A program made the translations under genes and the position numbers. Below the pieces are notes generated by a model. The model saw only the letters and a program-made list of their open reading frames with translations. It did no database searches and had not been told where the DNA came from. From Thamnaconus septentrionalis (lineage: Eukaryota > Chordata > Actinopteri > Tetraodontiformes > Monacanthidae), in the NCBI GenBank assembly GCA_009823395.1, contig CM020517.1, forward strand, positions 12,819,001 to 12,883,000: a stretch of DNA of 64,000 nt, in the 5' to 3' direction. Of this stretch, positions 10,201 through 21,575 are shown piece after piece; position 1 is the first letter of the stretch; each line of letters opens with the position of its first letter.

Positions 10201-13200
10201 GAGAGTTTCACAAATTTATTCTTTATTCTTTCCACTTTTGCAGCTTGTTCATGATGAATTTGCAGTTTTTACCAAGTCAGTCTCTTCAGACTTTGGCCTT
10301 CCCATTGCGTGCCTGTCATGTGCCCAGCTTTACAAGCTGGGTTTGTTTTTCGGCTCCTGCTTACAGAAAGAAGTCAGGTGTGACTTGGGCTCCTGCTCTG
10401 CTCGATCGACTCAGACTATTTGCTGGGGTTTCAACGGGATGTTTGCACCTTCTTTCATGTGACTGCTGCAGTAGCCCGAGGGAGGAATCAACATGGCTTT
10501 TCACAACGGAATGGACGGAGAGGGCAGAGATGAAGCTTATTCTCCACTGAGAAAGGACAGCACGAGTTCTGAGCAATCCAACGACACCTTAGACTCCTTG
10601 GACACCTCAGACTTGGACACGACGCCTCTCCTTCCAGTCATGCGGACCAAGCTTTACAAGCGGCGATGGGCCATGCTGCTCATCTTCAGCGCCTATTCCA
10701 TGAGCAACGCCTTCATGTGGCCGCAGTACAGCATCATAAGCAACATCTTCATACGCTTCTACAGAACCGACAGCCAGTCCATCGACTGGCTCTCCATGAT
10801 TTACTTCGTCTCCTACATTCCGCTCATCCTGCCCGTCACGTGGCTGCTCGACAAGCGCGGCTTGAGGGAAATTGTGGTGATTGGCTCGGCCTTCAACTCC
10901 ATTGGGGCCTGGATCAAGACGGGAGCGGTCCACCAAGATATGTACGCCATGGCTTTCTTAGGGCAGTTTATGTGTTCAGTGGCAGCCGTCTTCGTCTTGG
11001 GCATCCCCTCCAAACTTGCGTCCTCATGGTTTGGGGAGAGGGAGGTCTCCACCGCCTGCTCCATTGGCGTTCTGGGAAACCAGGTGTGTCTCAGTTTTGT
11101 CTGTCGTCTCTGAAACTTCTTAGAGTGGATGCTTAATGCATCTCAAAGTAATATGTAGAAAATTCTAAAAAAAAATAATAAAAAAAATGGGTATGTCCGA
11201 TTTTGACTTTTTACCGATATTGTCCAAACGCTTAATTTTGATAACTACTGTTACATGCAGGTGTTTCCCCCCCCAAAATTAGTTTTAGATCACATATCAC
11301 TTGTGGAATTAACACCTAACCTGTTTTCATTGTGATGCCGAACTAGATGCATTCCACAAATTAACATTGTCTGTGGAAAATAAGAACACTACTTCAACTT
11401 AAGTTATGAAAAAGTTCAATATTTATTTTTGACGTTTCTTCTCATGGAATGTGAATGAGGTAAAGTGCAGTGGCCCCTGGACACAGTACCCCTAAGTTCT
11501 ACGGTTCAAAGTGAATGCTGGTCCTTTTAGCTGATCATAAATGTGATTGTTTACACAAGCCCAATGTGGGTTGGGGTTTTTTGTGATGATTGTGCAGTAA
11601 ATACAAACAGCAGATTGTGTGGAAAGATTAGCTGTACGGAGGCAGTCTTTGGCTGATGATATAAAAACCTTAATATCGTTAAAAATTCCTTCATCCCTAA
11701 TGCCATTGGAGAACTGAATACCATGTCTTGTTGATGCAGGTTTTTTTTTTAAATGTAATTGCCAGTGCTTTCCTGCTTTTTGCCCTGAAGATGTTCGTGT
11801 GTAAGTGTTGCTGCTGTTGTCGTCCTGCTTGTTGTTGTTATGAGACCATAAATGAACTAACTAAATAGATATGGCAGTGGTTCTCAAACTTTCTCTGTCA
11901 CGCCCCACCTTGGAGGAAGAAACGCCCCCGAACGCCCCCAAATTTGACGTGGCTGTGTCTTGACGGATCCTGATGAACCTGCAAGCGGTCCCATGTCTCT
12001 ACGACAAAGTTGACTTTTGACCCCATAGACTTGCATGGCATTGTATTGTTTGTTCAGTTTGGTTGGTCAGGTATGAAGTATTTCCTGCTGGGGAAATGTG
12101 TGGTCAGCGGTTTGTTTTGGTGTACCTGCACTTAAACATGCACTACACTGCATCAAGACAACCTTCATTATCCCAATATGTTTTATTCCTAATTGTGCGC
12201 CTCTAATCCCACAGCTGGGTATCGCCCTTGGCTTTCTGGTCCCGCCAATGCTGGTGCCCAACGTGGAGGACATCAACGAGCTGACGCAACACATCAGAGT
12301 CATGTTGTACATCAGCGCTGGAGTTGCCACTGCCCTCTTCGTCCTCGTGATCATTGGTAAGACTTGCTACTGGGGTTGGGGGGTAGAGGGGGAAGAGGGG
12401 CGTGGCACGGACGTCAGACTGGCTCGCCTATGCAGCAGCAGCCCACTGCTGGGCCCTCAGGGCATCACGCAAGTCCTGGGTCACGTTTGTGAAAGTGTAA
12501 AGCCATGAGTTGCCAGAGAGCATGACAAAGCCGATTCCTCATTTGACTGGAGCCCTCGTGTCAGTGGGACACGCCGTCATTTTAAGGTACAAAATGTCAT
12601 TTAAAAAAAGTCATAACGCTTTGGAATAATTTCATCCACCGTTTTTGGGTGGCAGAGCGTTAGCGCTGGGCCGAGCCCAGAGATGCCTCCTCAACCCTCA
12701 CCACCAGTAATTGCTCTAATTGTCCACTTCTTGATTAGATGTGTGTAGACGTGGAAGTGAATATGAAGTGAAGGCAGTAACTGTCACCTCCAGGAAGGGA
12801 CTAAAATGCATTGAAGCTTTGCCGCAGCTGACTTTTACACCTGGGAGTAATAACAGGCTCATGCAACAGCATGGAGAGATGATGATTGTTTTCAAGATCG
12901 TGGAATTGGCTCCTTATCTTTTGAAGGAAATTTTTAATATTCAGTCATACACACTGTTTGGCACCGTCATGTGTTGAGTTGAAATAGCCTTTTAGCTATT
13001 TATTTGCCATTTTGAGATGTCTTTTCATTGTTACTGCATGCAGCGACACTTGAATTCTGCCCTGTAGATCAATAAGTACTCTCTTATCTTGCCTTTTTAT
13101 ATTTGAATTATATTTGAAAAGATGAAATAGCCAAAGTGCAGAACCTCAAACATCTGATTTGGAAGGACTGCATGTGGGGAGACAAAGCTGAAGGAACATA

Positions 13201-16200
13201 AATTGGATCAACAGTTTCCTCTTCCTCTTAAAAACCTCCCACTGTTGGTCCTGTCCTGACAAGCCGTCACCAAACCTTTAAGGGCAACTTGTGCATGTCA
13301 ATAGTGCACGTCACAAATCTGCCCAAACTTGAAAAACAGCTGTTGATCAGCTGTTGAGGGATATAACCGGTAGGAGGAAACAAACTGAATAATTTTATGT
13401 TGGACAATTTCTGTTTGAGTTGACGGTATTTAATTTCATACTTTACCTAAGTTGAACTGTAATACCTTTAATGTGAACTTGAAAAAAAAAAGGTGAGTCA
13501 TGATGTTACTTCAAGTGTGAATATATGACTGAGATCCTGAGTTGTGGTGGACGGTACTACACATCTGCACCGAGAAGCAGTGTGTCTAGTTCCTCCCTCA
13601 TGTTAATGTTGGACATCCCCAACTCGCGGGCTTCCTCACCACCTGTTGGACCTTGTGTGTTCAAGTTTTTCAGGAGCGACCGGAGGTCCCTCCCTCCCAG
13701 GCGGAGGCCCACACCAGAAGCATTCCGCCGGAGCAGTACTCGTACACGGCCTCCATCCTGAGGCTACTGCGCAACAAGCCCTTCATGCTGCTGGTGGTGA
13801 GCTACGGTGGGTCCTCTTGAGCTGAGAATATTTCATTATCCAAACCGCCCCCACCTCTATTCATAGCACTTGGGTGGCGCGTGTTTAGCCTGCTGTTTAC
13901 AGCCTCCTGTAGAAACGTTCCACTTGTTGAGAAAAGGTGAGAAAAATTAGGTGACACTGATGGTCCAGGAACACAAAGTAGACAAAAGCTGCATTTCATT
14001 CCATTTTTTTCCAAAATAAAAGTAGAATTGCGATTTGCAGGTGTTTCCATTGAATGGTGTGAAACACATAAGCCGTAATTCTCTTAAAATCTCGTCCCAC
14101 AAGGGTTTTCCAAGTTTAGGTGTTTCAATTGTTTTTTTTTTATTGTGATATTTAGGTTTTGCGCAATTCTAGGGGTATTGGAAACGCAGCTGGAGAGAAC
14201 TTTTGAGTGAACTTTGCATAATATGCTACTCATGTTAACAATACTTCATGTGTTTAACATCAGACTACTGCAATGTAATTCAAAATAGCTATGTCTTTAT
14301 TTCTTTGTACTCCTAAAGTTAGTTTGGTCTCTTATCTCCCTGCTGGATACACATCACCTCTTGTTGTTGTGTGTGGATAAATAAAGTCTTCTGAACTGAA
14401 CAATACTACTGTATACTTAAAGACTTGAAGACCAGGCTGTTTGACTTGCACTAATATTCAGTTTTCTGCCTGCAGGGCTGAATGTCGGCTGCTTCTATGC
14501 AATTTCGACACTTTTAAACCGGATGATCATTGATCAATATCCCGTAAGTTTGCTGTTGAAAAACCTGATTCTGCCTTTTGCCCCTTTGACTTTCACATGT
14601 TCCGCCCTCCGTGCCCACTTCTGTCGGCATTGGTTTATTATTTTGACGCTGAAAAGCATAGGTGAAACTAGTGACCTGACCCTGACTCCGATGATGATGG
14701 TCTGCCATTACCTCGCTTTTAACCACTGCCTTGCTTGGTGTGTAAAACTCTAAAAGTTAATGATTCCTGTGTCCTGCAGGATGAAGAGGTGAATGCTGGC
14801 AGGATCGGTCTGACCATTGTCATTGCTGGTATGGTGGGATCTCTTGTCTGTGGCTTTTGGCTGGACAAGACTAAAACATACAAGTAAGACATTTTTTTTT
14901 AAAAGAAGAAATATGTTGAGGCTGCTCCATTCAGTTTAAGATGAAAATAAAAATCCTGTCTTTGCAGGTTTTAGACATAACTTTCAAACTAAAATATTGC
15001 AAAGGACACCAGCAGTGTTGCAGGCCAATGACCTCAGGCCCCAAATATTACCGTGTTCCCAATGCTTTTCGGCATGCAGTGAACTCCAAACTGGTCCTTT
15101 ACCGCAGTCTTACCTACAGAAATAAAGACGTGCTTATCAAATAAAGTGAAAGGGGAGGGGGTTACGGAAAGGAATGGAACAAACTGTGAAGGAATTTTAA
15201 TAGCAATTTATTAAGAGTCTAATCTTGCACAGCAGCTGGATTACTGAGGTTTTAACACAAATCCTGGTCTCCATCTCGATGAACTCTTGTAAAAAGCATT
15301 TCAATCCAGTTCTCCTTATTATTGGAACCTTTTACTGGTGACCAAAGGAGGAGCATTTGCTGCTTACTGTGCTTTAAGATAAGGGAAAGGTTCTAAGTCA
15401 AATGGCAAATGCTAGTATGTTGCTCCACAACAACTAGAAAGTCCTGTCATAGCAAAACTAATGGTAACAAATCTGATTGGTTTATTGTGACAGACATTAG
15501 CTTTGTCAAATCACCATTCCAGTTCAGAGGGAGCGTTTCTTCTAAAATGTCAAAAGCTGGCCATGAATTCTGTGATTGTAACTTTTACCCCCACCCTTCC
15601 AACACTTCTGGATCAACTGCCACTTTTGTTTTCCCCAGAGCAGCTCACGCGTCGGAACACAGGCTTCCTTGCATGAGTGTCTCATTCAATGGGAGATGTC
15701 CAAGCGAGTTAAACTCTGGTGCTCAAAGTGGGCAGGAATGAGAATCCACTTGAGCTGCGTTTAATATCTGACGTCGCTCTCTTTTTATCGGAGATGACAC
15801 GCTAGCCTGTGCGCCCCCCCCGAGTTGCTTCCGGGGCCGTATGCCCTGACATTAAATCTGATATAATGACAGTCTGATCTTAACAATGAAAATGTCTATT
15901 ATTGACGCTGTCATTAGTTGGCGCGTTTGGACACATGAGTAATCTCCCCTGGACATCCTGCCATTTGCTGGTGTTTTCTTAACGCTGGATGCTCCGCACG
16001 CCAGCCATCGGTGTTCAGGCATGCAAGCTGCAGTGGCTAAAACCCTGCGCATACCGCCGCGACGCCGTCTTGTCAAAGCGGTCGGCCTCAGGTTTATGCC
16101 GTCACGCGTCCTTTGTTCCATGCGAGAGGGCGTCGGGGGAGGGGGGCCGTGTCACATAAACAAAAGTGTTTTGCAGCATTTTTTTTCTCTTCTTTTACGC

Positions 16201-19200
16201 GTGGTTGTGCGGTGTGGGAGTGAGCCTCGGCGGAGTTGAGCCTGTTTTTGCAGGTGGCCTGGCTCTTCAGGAGGCCTTCAGAGACACTGGGGCATTCCTC
16301 ACACTCAGAAACCTATCGATGAAGTCCATTTTAAGTCGGGTATAAAACATTCGCAAAACAAAAAAGCTTTAAAGGGCCCCTGGGCGTAAGATTTACCTGA
16401 CTCAAACCAGTTTTACTGTACACAATCGGATGGTTTATGTAAAGACTCTGTATTTGTGGAGATGGCTTCTGCTCCTATAGATGCGCCTTTGGCACACAAA
16501 CCAGTGTAAAATGGATGAAGAAAAACCAAGTGGCCTTTCTTCCACGGTTAAATGCTTTTTTTTCTAGGTTCATGTTTAATATTTGCCTGCTTCCTTTGCA
16601 GACAAACGACGCTGGCTGTGTACGTCCTCACGCTGATCGGGATGCTGGTCTTTGCATTCACCCTCAACCTGGGTCGTCTGTGGGTCGTCTTTATCACAGC
16701 TGGAGTCTTAGGGTCAGTAAATATCGGGTACAGACACCTCGGCCTCACTTAACTGTGGCTAAGATTTAACTTTGGCTTAGACGGCTGCAGTAAAGGGAAC
16801 CGTGTTGGTGGGGAAAATTTCTTTGAAGTGCCTCTGGCTTGGTTTTACTTCCTGCAATTCAGATCCCCCATTACTTAACCATTGTATTACAAATAATTGG
16901 GTATCATGGAAATCCCCATTCTGACAACAGTTGAACAAGTGATATTCCCCAAATGAAATGAAATGAAATTCCAGAGGTTGACGTTATAATCAATTTAAAT
17001 GCAAGTTTTAAAAAGGCCTCATTGTAAAGATCTCTTTCCTTTTGTTGGTTTAAAGCACCATCTTCACACCTTGTGTTTTTCTTTATCTTTAAATAGACTT
17101 GCGTGTTAAGTCTTATTTGCACAATCGCTTGCAAAACATCACCTGCCATATACAAATTCATTTTACTTGTAACCTAACGAGGTCTTTTACATTTAAGCTT
17201 GTCTGAGCTGCAACTGGATCATATTTATAAACTAACGGGGTGGCCTTGCTACACTTCATGTACAGTAATTTACATTTTCTGTTTGGAGTTTCTGTTCCGT
17301 TTTATTCAAACAAAGTAAAGAGTCCGCAGCTTCCTAAATCCATGCGCTTCTAAGTAAGCCGATTATGCCATTTCTGGTTTCCATAGTAATTTCTACTGTG
17401 AACACAGGATGTACTTGCATCGTGACCCTCTGTATTTGTCTGCAGGCTCTTTATGACTGGATATCTGCCTCTGGGCTTTGAGTATGCGGTCGAGCTCACC
17501 TATCCAGAATCGGAGGGAACGTCATCCGGCCTGCTCAACTGTTCGGCTCAGGTCTGCAAAACATCCTGGTTGGCTCCCAAACATGAGGTCACAAGAAAAA
17601 AAACATGCATTGCATGAATTTAATTTTTTTTCATTGCAGATATTTGGAATCATTTTCACCATCTCCCAAGGGAAGATTATTGACAGATGGGGCACAGTAG
17701 TGGGAAACCTCTTTCTTGGCATTTTTCTACTACTGGGCTCAGTGCTGACGGGTAAAGTATCAGTTTCTGTTCTCCTCCTGTCTGTCAGGATTCCTTTATC
17801 ATAAAGCAGAAGTTAACTTCAGCCACACGCAACAGCTGACATGCAAGCACGTGATTTTTAAAGGAAACTGACACACCATACTTTGAAATGGCTTGGATCT
17901 CAGGCATCAGGTCTGAAATCACTTACTTGGTGCGAGATTTCCCTCTAGTGGTTGAATTAGTAACACAACAGTTGGTTATTAAACCAGATGCTCATGTAAT
18001 GTGTTTGAGCTGATTTCTGCACCTTAAAAGAGGTGTAGAATTTTAAAACTACCAGTCAGTGTTGAAGTTTTGGGTAGTGTGTAAACACCCTCTTAGAGTG
18101 GATTTTTATTTTGGTAGAAATTCTTAATTTGATTGCTGATTGAAATTGCTTCTATTTTCATTCTTTTATCCTCCCATATCTAAGCCATATTCTATGTCTG
18201 CCCTTATGTGCATCGCAGGATTTATCAAGTCTGAGCTCCGCAGACAAAAAGCCAACTTATCTTCTGCCGGGAACTCAACAGTAAGCGTAAGTAGATCTGC
18301 TGCCTAAAGTCGGAGGTGGTGTCTTCACATCTTGTACTGGAGGAAGGTGTGAGACCTCATCCTGAATCTGGTTCTTCTCTGCCTGCTTGGAGTCTTGGGT
18401 TTTCTCTCTAAACTGAAAAACTATCTTCTCATCTCAGATGACCTTAAAGGTTCCATATTACACCAATTTTCTGATTTTTAAATTTCCATTGTGGATTCCA
18501 GTTTGAAAAAAACATTTGCAACATTTCCATGTTTGGAAGGAGACACTGGCTGCCTGGGGGTGCTGTCACCATCCTGGGAAAGATATCAGTGCCCTTTGTG
18601 ACTTCACAGGAGGCTGATACTAACATTTCTGTGGAGCTCATTGATAAGTTAGTGGAACATTGTGACAGATTCTTGGCTAAAGTTCTCGGTAATGTTGGTG
18701 AATGCTGCACAATATGGAACCTTTGAGAGGAATCACAGTTCAGCTGTTTCTGATTGATCATATGTCACTCCGCACAAACTCATGGCGCACAATTTCTGGT
18801 GAGCTTGCTGCTGCTGCCTGTTCTTCCTTTTTGTAACAAATGCTGCCGACAATAGAGAAAGCAAGTAAACCTAGAAACCCACAGACGGACACCTGTGGAT
18901 CATTGGTCTGGGTTTATAAACTGACGTATTTCTTTTAAAAACCCATTAAATTGTGAAGACAAGAATTTTATTTTTTAATGCAGATCAATCAAGTTACACA
19001 TAATTTGAAAATATTTTTGATAATCTGGGAAATGATCATTTCCCATGGTTGTTTGAAGCCACTGAACAAGCAGCAGGTTGTTGCACATGTTGGTCTGAAA
19101 GCGGTTTAACGGTAGGACACGGAGAGCTTCTCGGAAGTGTGACACACAAGCTATCATTCCAGGTTTCAGACTCCATAAAGTCGGTGCAGGACTATGGGGC

Positions 19201-19795
19201 CACAGAGCACAGCGCCCCCTGGCAGCATCAGCCTTGACATAAATCCAAAACCTACCTTAATAATACCGAAATGACCAGGTAGGGGCACTCGCTGTCTGAG
19301 ACTTCAGAGGCAGTTGTGTACACACACACACGCACACAAACTTCACGTCCTCGTCCCCCCAACTTAAAAAATATTTATTTTCAGAAAAAAGTAATCATGA
19401 GCATTAATAATTATACCGCTCTGAACGGCAGCAACACTTTACTCAACAGTTGGTGTCAAGCAAGGTTGAACAGGTTTGTGCTCACTGGGTCTTCCTCCTG
19501 GAGTTTTACTTAATAAGAGAACTAAAATGAATTAATAAATATCAAGCCACCGTCCGACTTTTTTTCTTGGATTTCAAAATAACTTTTTCACCTTATTACT
19601 CACTTCACTAACAGACTGGGACATTAACAGTAAATATTGGTTGATGTTCGGCCGTATTTGTGATCTGATCAGTTCAGAACTTGGAAGCAACATTTTTACT
19701 CCGTCTTTGTCATACTTCTCATTTTCCAGAACAAGCCCAACGATACGGACAGGGACGTCTCGACACCTGAAATATTGAATGAAAGGAAGCTATGA
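6741..19795 (+). CDS. flvcr2: FLVCR2-type MFS choline transporter, two alternative first exons plus nine shared exons
   Basis: The model has first exon 6741-7292 (1A) or 10493-11083 (1B), then 12215-12356, 13666-13806, 14476-14543, 14780-14883, 16602-16712, 17446-17551, 17640-17751, 18219-18286 and 19730-19795 (stop). Phases agree throughout. Predicted products are 489 aa (1A) or 502 aa (1B); human FLVCR2 is 526 aa. The C-terminal half shows family motifs such as [42 protein letters not shown] and [16 protein letters not shown]. Known role: plasma-membrane 12-TM major facilitator carrying choline, important at the blood-brain barrier and formerly described as a heme carrier. The TM1 Trp and the TM7 Tyr (in SYGLN) reported to contact choline are both present. 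FLVCR1 is a close relative, but gene order and the C-terminal motifs favour FLVCR2. Confidence 0.93.
7293..10492. other. Interval between flvcr2 exons 1A and 1B
   Basis: I searched this 3.2 kb for a second set of FLVCR downstream exons (motifs [20 protein letters not shown]) and saw none. It is AT-rich with T runs and a near-perfect hairpin at 8233-8287 (arms cagtggttccaggga and tccctggaccactgg). The promoter of exon 1B is expected in its last kilobase. An acceptor-like ctgctgcag sits at about 10464-10472, 20 bases before the exon 1B ATG, and could end a 5' UTR intron. Confidence 0.55.
10493..11083 (+). CDS. flvcr2: flvcr2 alternative first coding exon 1B
   Basis: 197 codons from ATG to CAG|gtgtgt, phase 0, the same phase and the same family position (GNQ) as exon 1A. 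The N-terminus (1-53) is acidic and Ser/Thr rich with a TTPLLP motif that resembles a dileucine-type sorting signal (inference). TM1 to about TM5 follow: [11 protein letters not shown] (Trp76 equals the TM1 choline-contact Trp), [34 protein letters not shown] and [14 protein letters not shown]. Over the last 144 residues it aligns to exon 1A without gaps with 78 identities by my count (54%). The ATG context (caacATGG) is good. Exon 2 lies 1.1 kb downstream, so this is the proximal alternative. Confidence 0.92.
11875..12042 (+). mobile_element. Truncated hAT-type element fragment
   Basis: It begins cagtggttctcaaacttt, continues with ctgtcacgccccaccttgg, then the same body as the 6022 and 60999 copies, ending near gacttgcatggcatt. 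The right end is missing. It lies in the flvcr2 intron about 170 bases before exon 2. Confidence 0.8.
12215..13806 (+). CDS. flvcr2: flvcr2 shared exons 2-3
   Basis: Exon 2 (12215-12356) opens with [16 protein letters not shown] and encodes the end of the N-lobe (about TM6); it leaves phase 1. Exon 3 (13666-13806) supplies the central cytoplasmic loop ([15 protein letters not shown]) and the start of TM7 ([12 protein letters not shown]). The exon 3 acceptor that keeps frame is ttcaag at 13661-13665; a stronger-looking tttttcag lies 8 bases downstream and would break the frame. Confidence 0.9.
14098..14191. repeat. Dispersed repeat fragment (related copy at 27562-27663)
   Basis: It shares the order gtgtttc..., a T run, attg.gatatttag.ttttg.gcaat, then ggggt.atggaaa with the copy in the ttll5 intron. 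No terminal repeats or target duplication were found. Family unknown. Confidence 0.5.
14476..19795 (+). CDS. flvcr2: flvcr2 shared exons 4-10 (C-lobe)
   Basis: Exons are 14476-14543, 14780-14883, 16602-16712, 17446-17551, 17640-17751, 18219-18286 and 19730-19795. They encode TM7-TM12 and the cytoplasmic tail. Visible motifs are [64 protein letters not shown] and [19 protein letters not shown]. The tail ([14 protein letters not shown]) ends in EILNERKL. Exon 9 has two in-frame donors in tandem (gtaagc at 18281, gtaagt at 18287), so two residues may be variable. The C-terminal tail is shorter than in human. Confidence 0.92.
18445..18725. repeat. Dispersed repeat fragment in flvcr2 intron 9
   Basis: It starts aaaggttccatattacac and holds a gccctttgtgacttcacagg block. 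Similar pieces are at 36411-36600 (aaggtcccacattacaatg, ccctttgtgatgtcacaaa), about 26240-26275 and, inverted, near 180-420. No termini or family could be assigned. Confidence 0.45.
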
Positions 19796-20368
19796 AGACA
19801 ACAAACCATCGTACTCTGTCAAGGTTTTCACAGTGACAAGAAACAACACAGCAACAAACCCGACATCCACACTAACACAAAACCCCTGGTAAAATGATCA
19901 CTGGGTGAATAACTTTCTGTAAACTTTTTTTAAAATGATGTGAACCAGCAGACCTGATTTATATTTAATTTACTTTCCAACATGATGTACTGCATGAGAA
20001 TTTTTTTTCATGTGAAAATAATGAATTGTGCACAGGGGACAATCACTTGAAACGTTCTAGTTTCTGCATCCAAAAAACAAACCAACATTTGTTTAGTTTC
20101 ACAGATCCCCTTTGATTAGTGTTAATGTGATCATTTGCACATCATACGTAGAGTGTGAGTATTTCCTTAATGTTGCACAAATTGCGTGCTGCTGAAGTCA
20201 GTCTTCCACTGCACAGAGTTTCTTTCTTCTGATTGTTCTGAGGAGAAGAAGCCTGCAAGCTGCTCCCTGAGACGTTTCTCCCATGATGTCTGTCAATTCG
20301 CCGTTCTACTCAGGCGGTCACAGTGGAGATGGGTTCAATGCACCAGAGGAAAATCAGGCATAAAAGTC

Positions 20369-21575
20369 TCAATTGCGTTTCTTCTGTCGTGCTCCAACTT
20401 CTTCTTCCGACTCTGGAAAACACTGGAATCCAATCAGCATTCCCATGATGGAGAAACCTAGAAAAGGCGCAGCAAGGACTTGGTCACGATGTTTTAATAG
20501 TACTTGAAATGAAGCTCTTGGGTTGTGTTTCATGGTTTCACTCCACGCTGTATTTTAGACTCACTTGCCACAATAAGTGGAGCCATAACCCCAATGGTCA
20601 GCGGTGCAGTTTTGTAGATGAAGGCTTCGGACAGGAAGTGACCCAAGGCCAGCACAAATGTCCACAGTGTGATGTGATAAAGCCTGCAGCAACCAGTCAG
20701 ACGCATCATACGAGGAATTCCAAATACAATCAAAGAACAAAGTGAATCCATCTCACGTTCTGTTGTGGATGTCAATGGCACAGGCACAGCGGATGATTGA
20801 CGAGAGTAACGTCCAGATGCCAAATGTTCGCGCTTGGAGGCCGTTGACTGAAGGAGGGGGGGAAAAAAATGAATAATCACGTGACTACCTTGGAAAAACA
20901 ACTAATATTATTTATGGACTTTTAATTGTTGAACATTCAATTAATATTTGTTGTCTGACTTGGTAATTTTAGTCTTTGTAAATGTGTTTTGTTCAAAGGT
21001 TGCTACGAGATGTTAGTGTCACCACTGTGTGAACTCTGAAGCACCTTCGGTGTGTATGTGAGTGTGTGTAGGTCTGTTTTATTTTTTAAGTAGTGAAATG
21101 TTTAATAAAGAATTGAATTGTCACTGTAAGATTTAGTGTGTACTGGTTGTGCTTATAAAGGGGTTTTTACTTGAAATGAAATCATAGCCATGGATAAACG
21201 CTGCAAAGTTGAAAAAGTTCTTTCTCAAAGCTTCAAACAAAATGCATCTAATTTTACAATGCTTTTAAATCAAAAATAATTCGAGTAGTTGGATGTCATC
21301 ATACATCGCCTCGGAGAAAACACCTGGCACTGTGCTAGAGTGCTCGGTGTGGTCCAGTGTGCTCACCAAACTCTGGCGTGCCCGTGTAGAGCTTCTCCGA
21401 AGAAAGCTGTGATCTCTGAAGCTTTGCACGGTGTTGCCCATGGCGATGACGGACACCATGACCAGCCAGCTCCGCAGGACGTTCAGGAAGCGACTCATGA
21501 TTTTTTTTTTTTTTTTTTTTAAATGAAATATTTTTCTATTTAGACCACCTGCTGGTGAGATGTAGCGAAACAGCT
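20369..21575 (-). CDS. erg28: ERG28 sterol C4-demethylation scaffold; 4 coding exons, apparent 1-nt frameshift in the first
   Basis: Minus-strand exons are 21367-21575 (5' UTR 21499-21575, ATG at 21498), 20757-20847, 20565-20683 and 20369-20457 (stop TGA). The start [52 protein letters not shown] and the end RQKKRN identify ERG28, an ER membrane protein of four TM segments that tethers C4-demethylation enzymes (family knowledge). Splice phases 1, 2 and 1 all fit. However, the ATG frame and the frame of the conserved [10 protein letters not shown] just before the exon 1 donor differ by one base, with the shift at about 21397-21405. Adding one base gives the expected 143 codons. This is either an assembly indel, a polymorphism or loss of function. 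All other signals look intact, so an indel error is most likely. Confidence 0.9.
21501..21520 (-). repeat. A20 homopolymer directly before the erg28 start codon
   Basis: Twenty T on the plus strand equal an A20 run in the erg28 5' UTR, ending two bases before the ATG. It lies inside the exon, since the best acceptor (tttttcacag) is at about 21576-21585. Confidence 0.85.

Noticed and set aside
20369..21575. erg28 as a processed pseudogene
   Set aside because: It has introns with correct phases, an intact stop and conserved position; only a single base is off.
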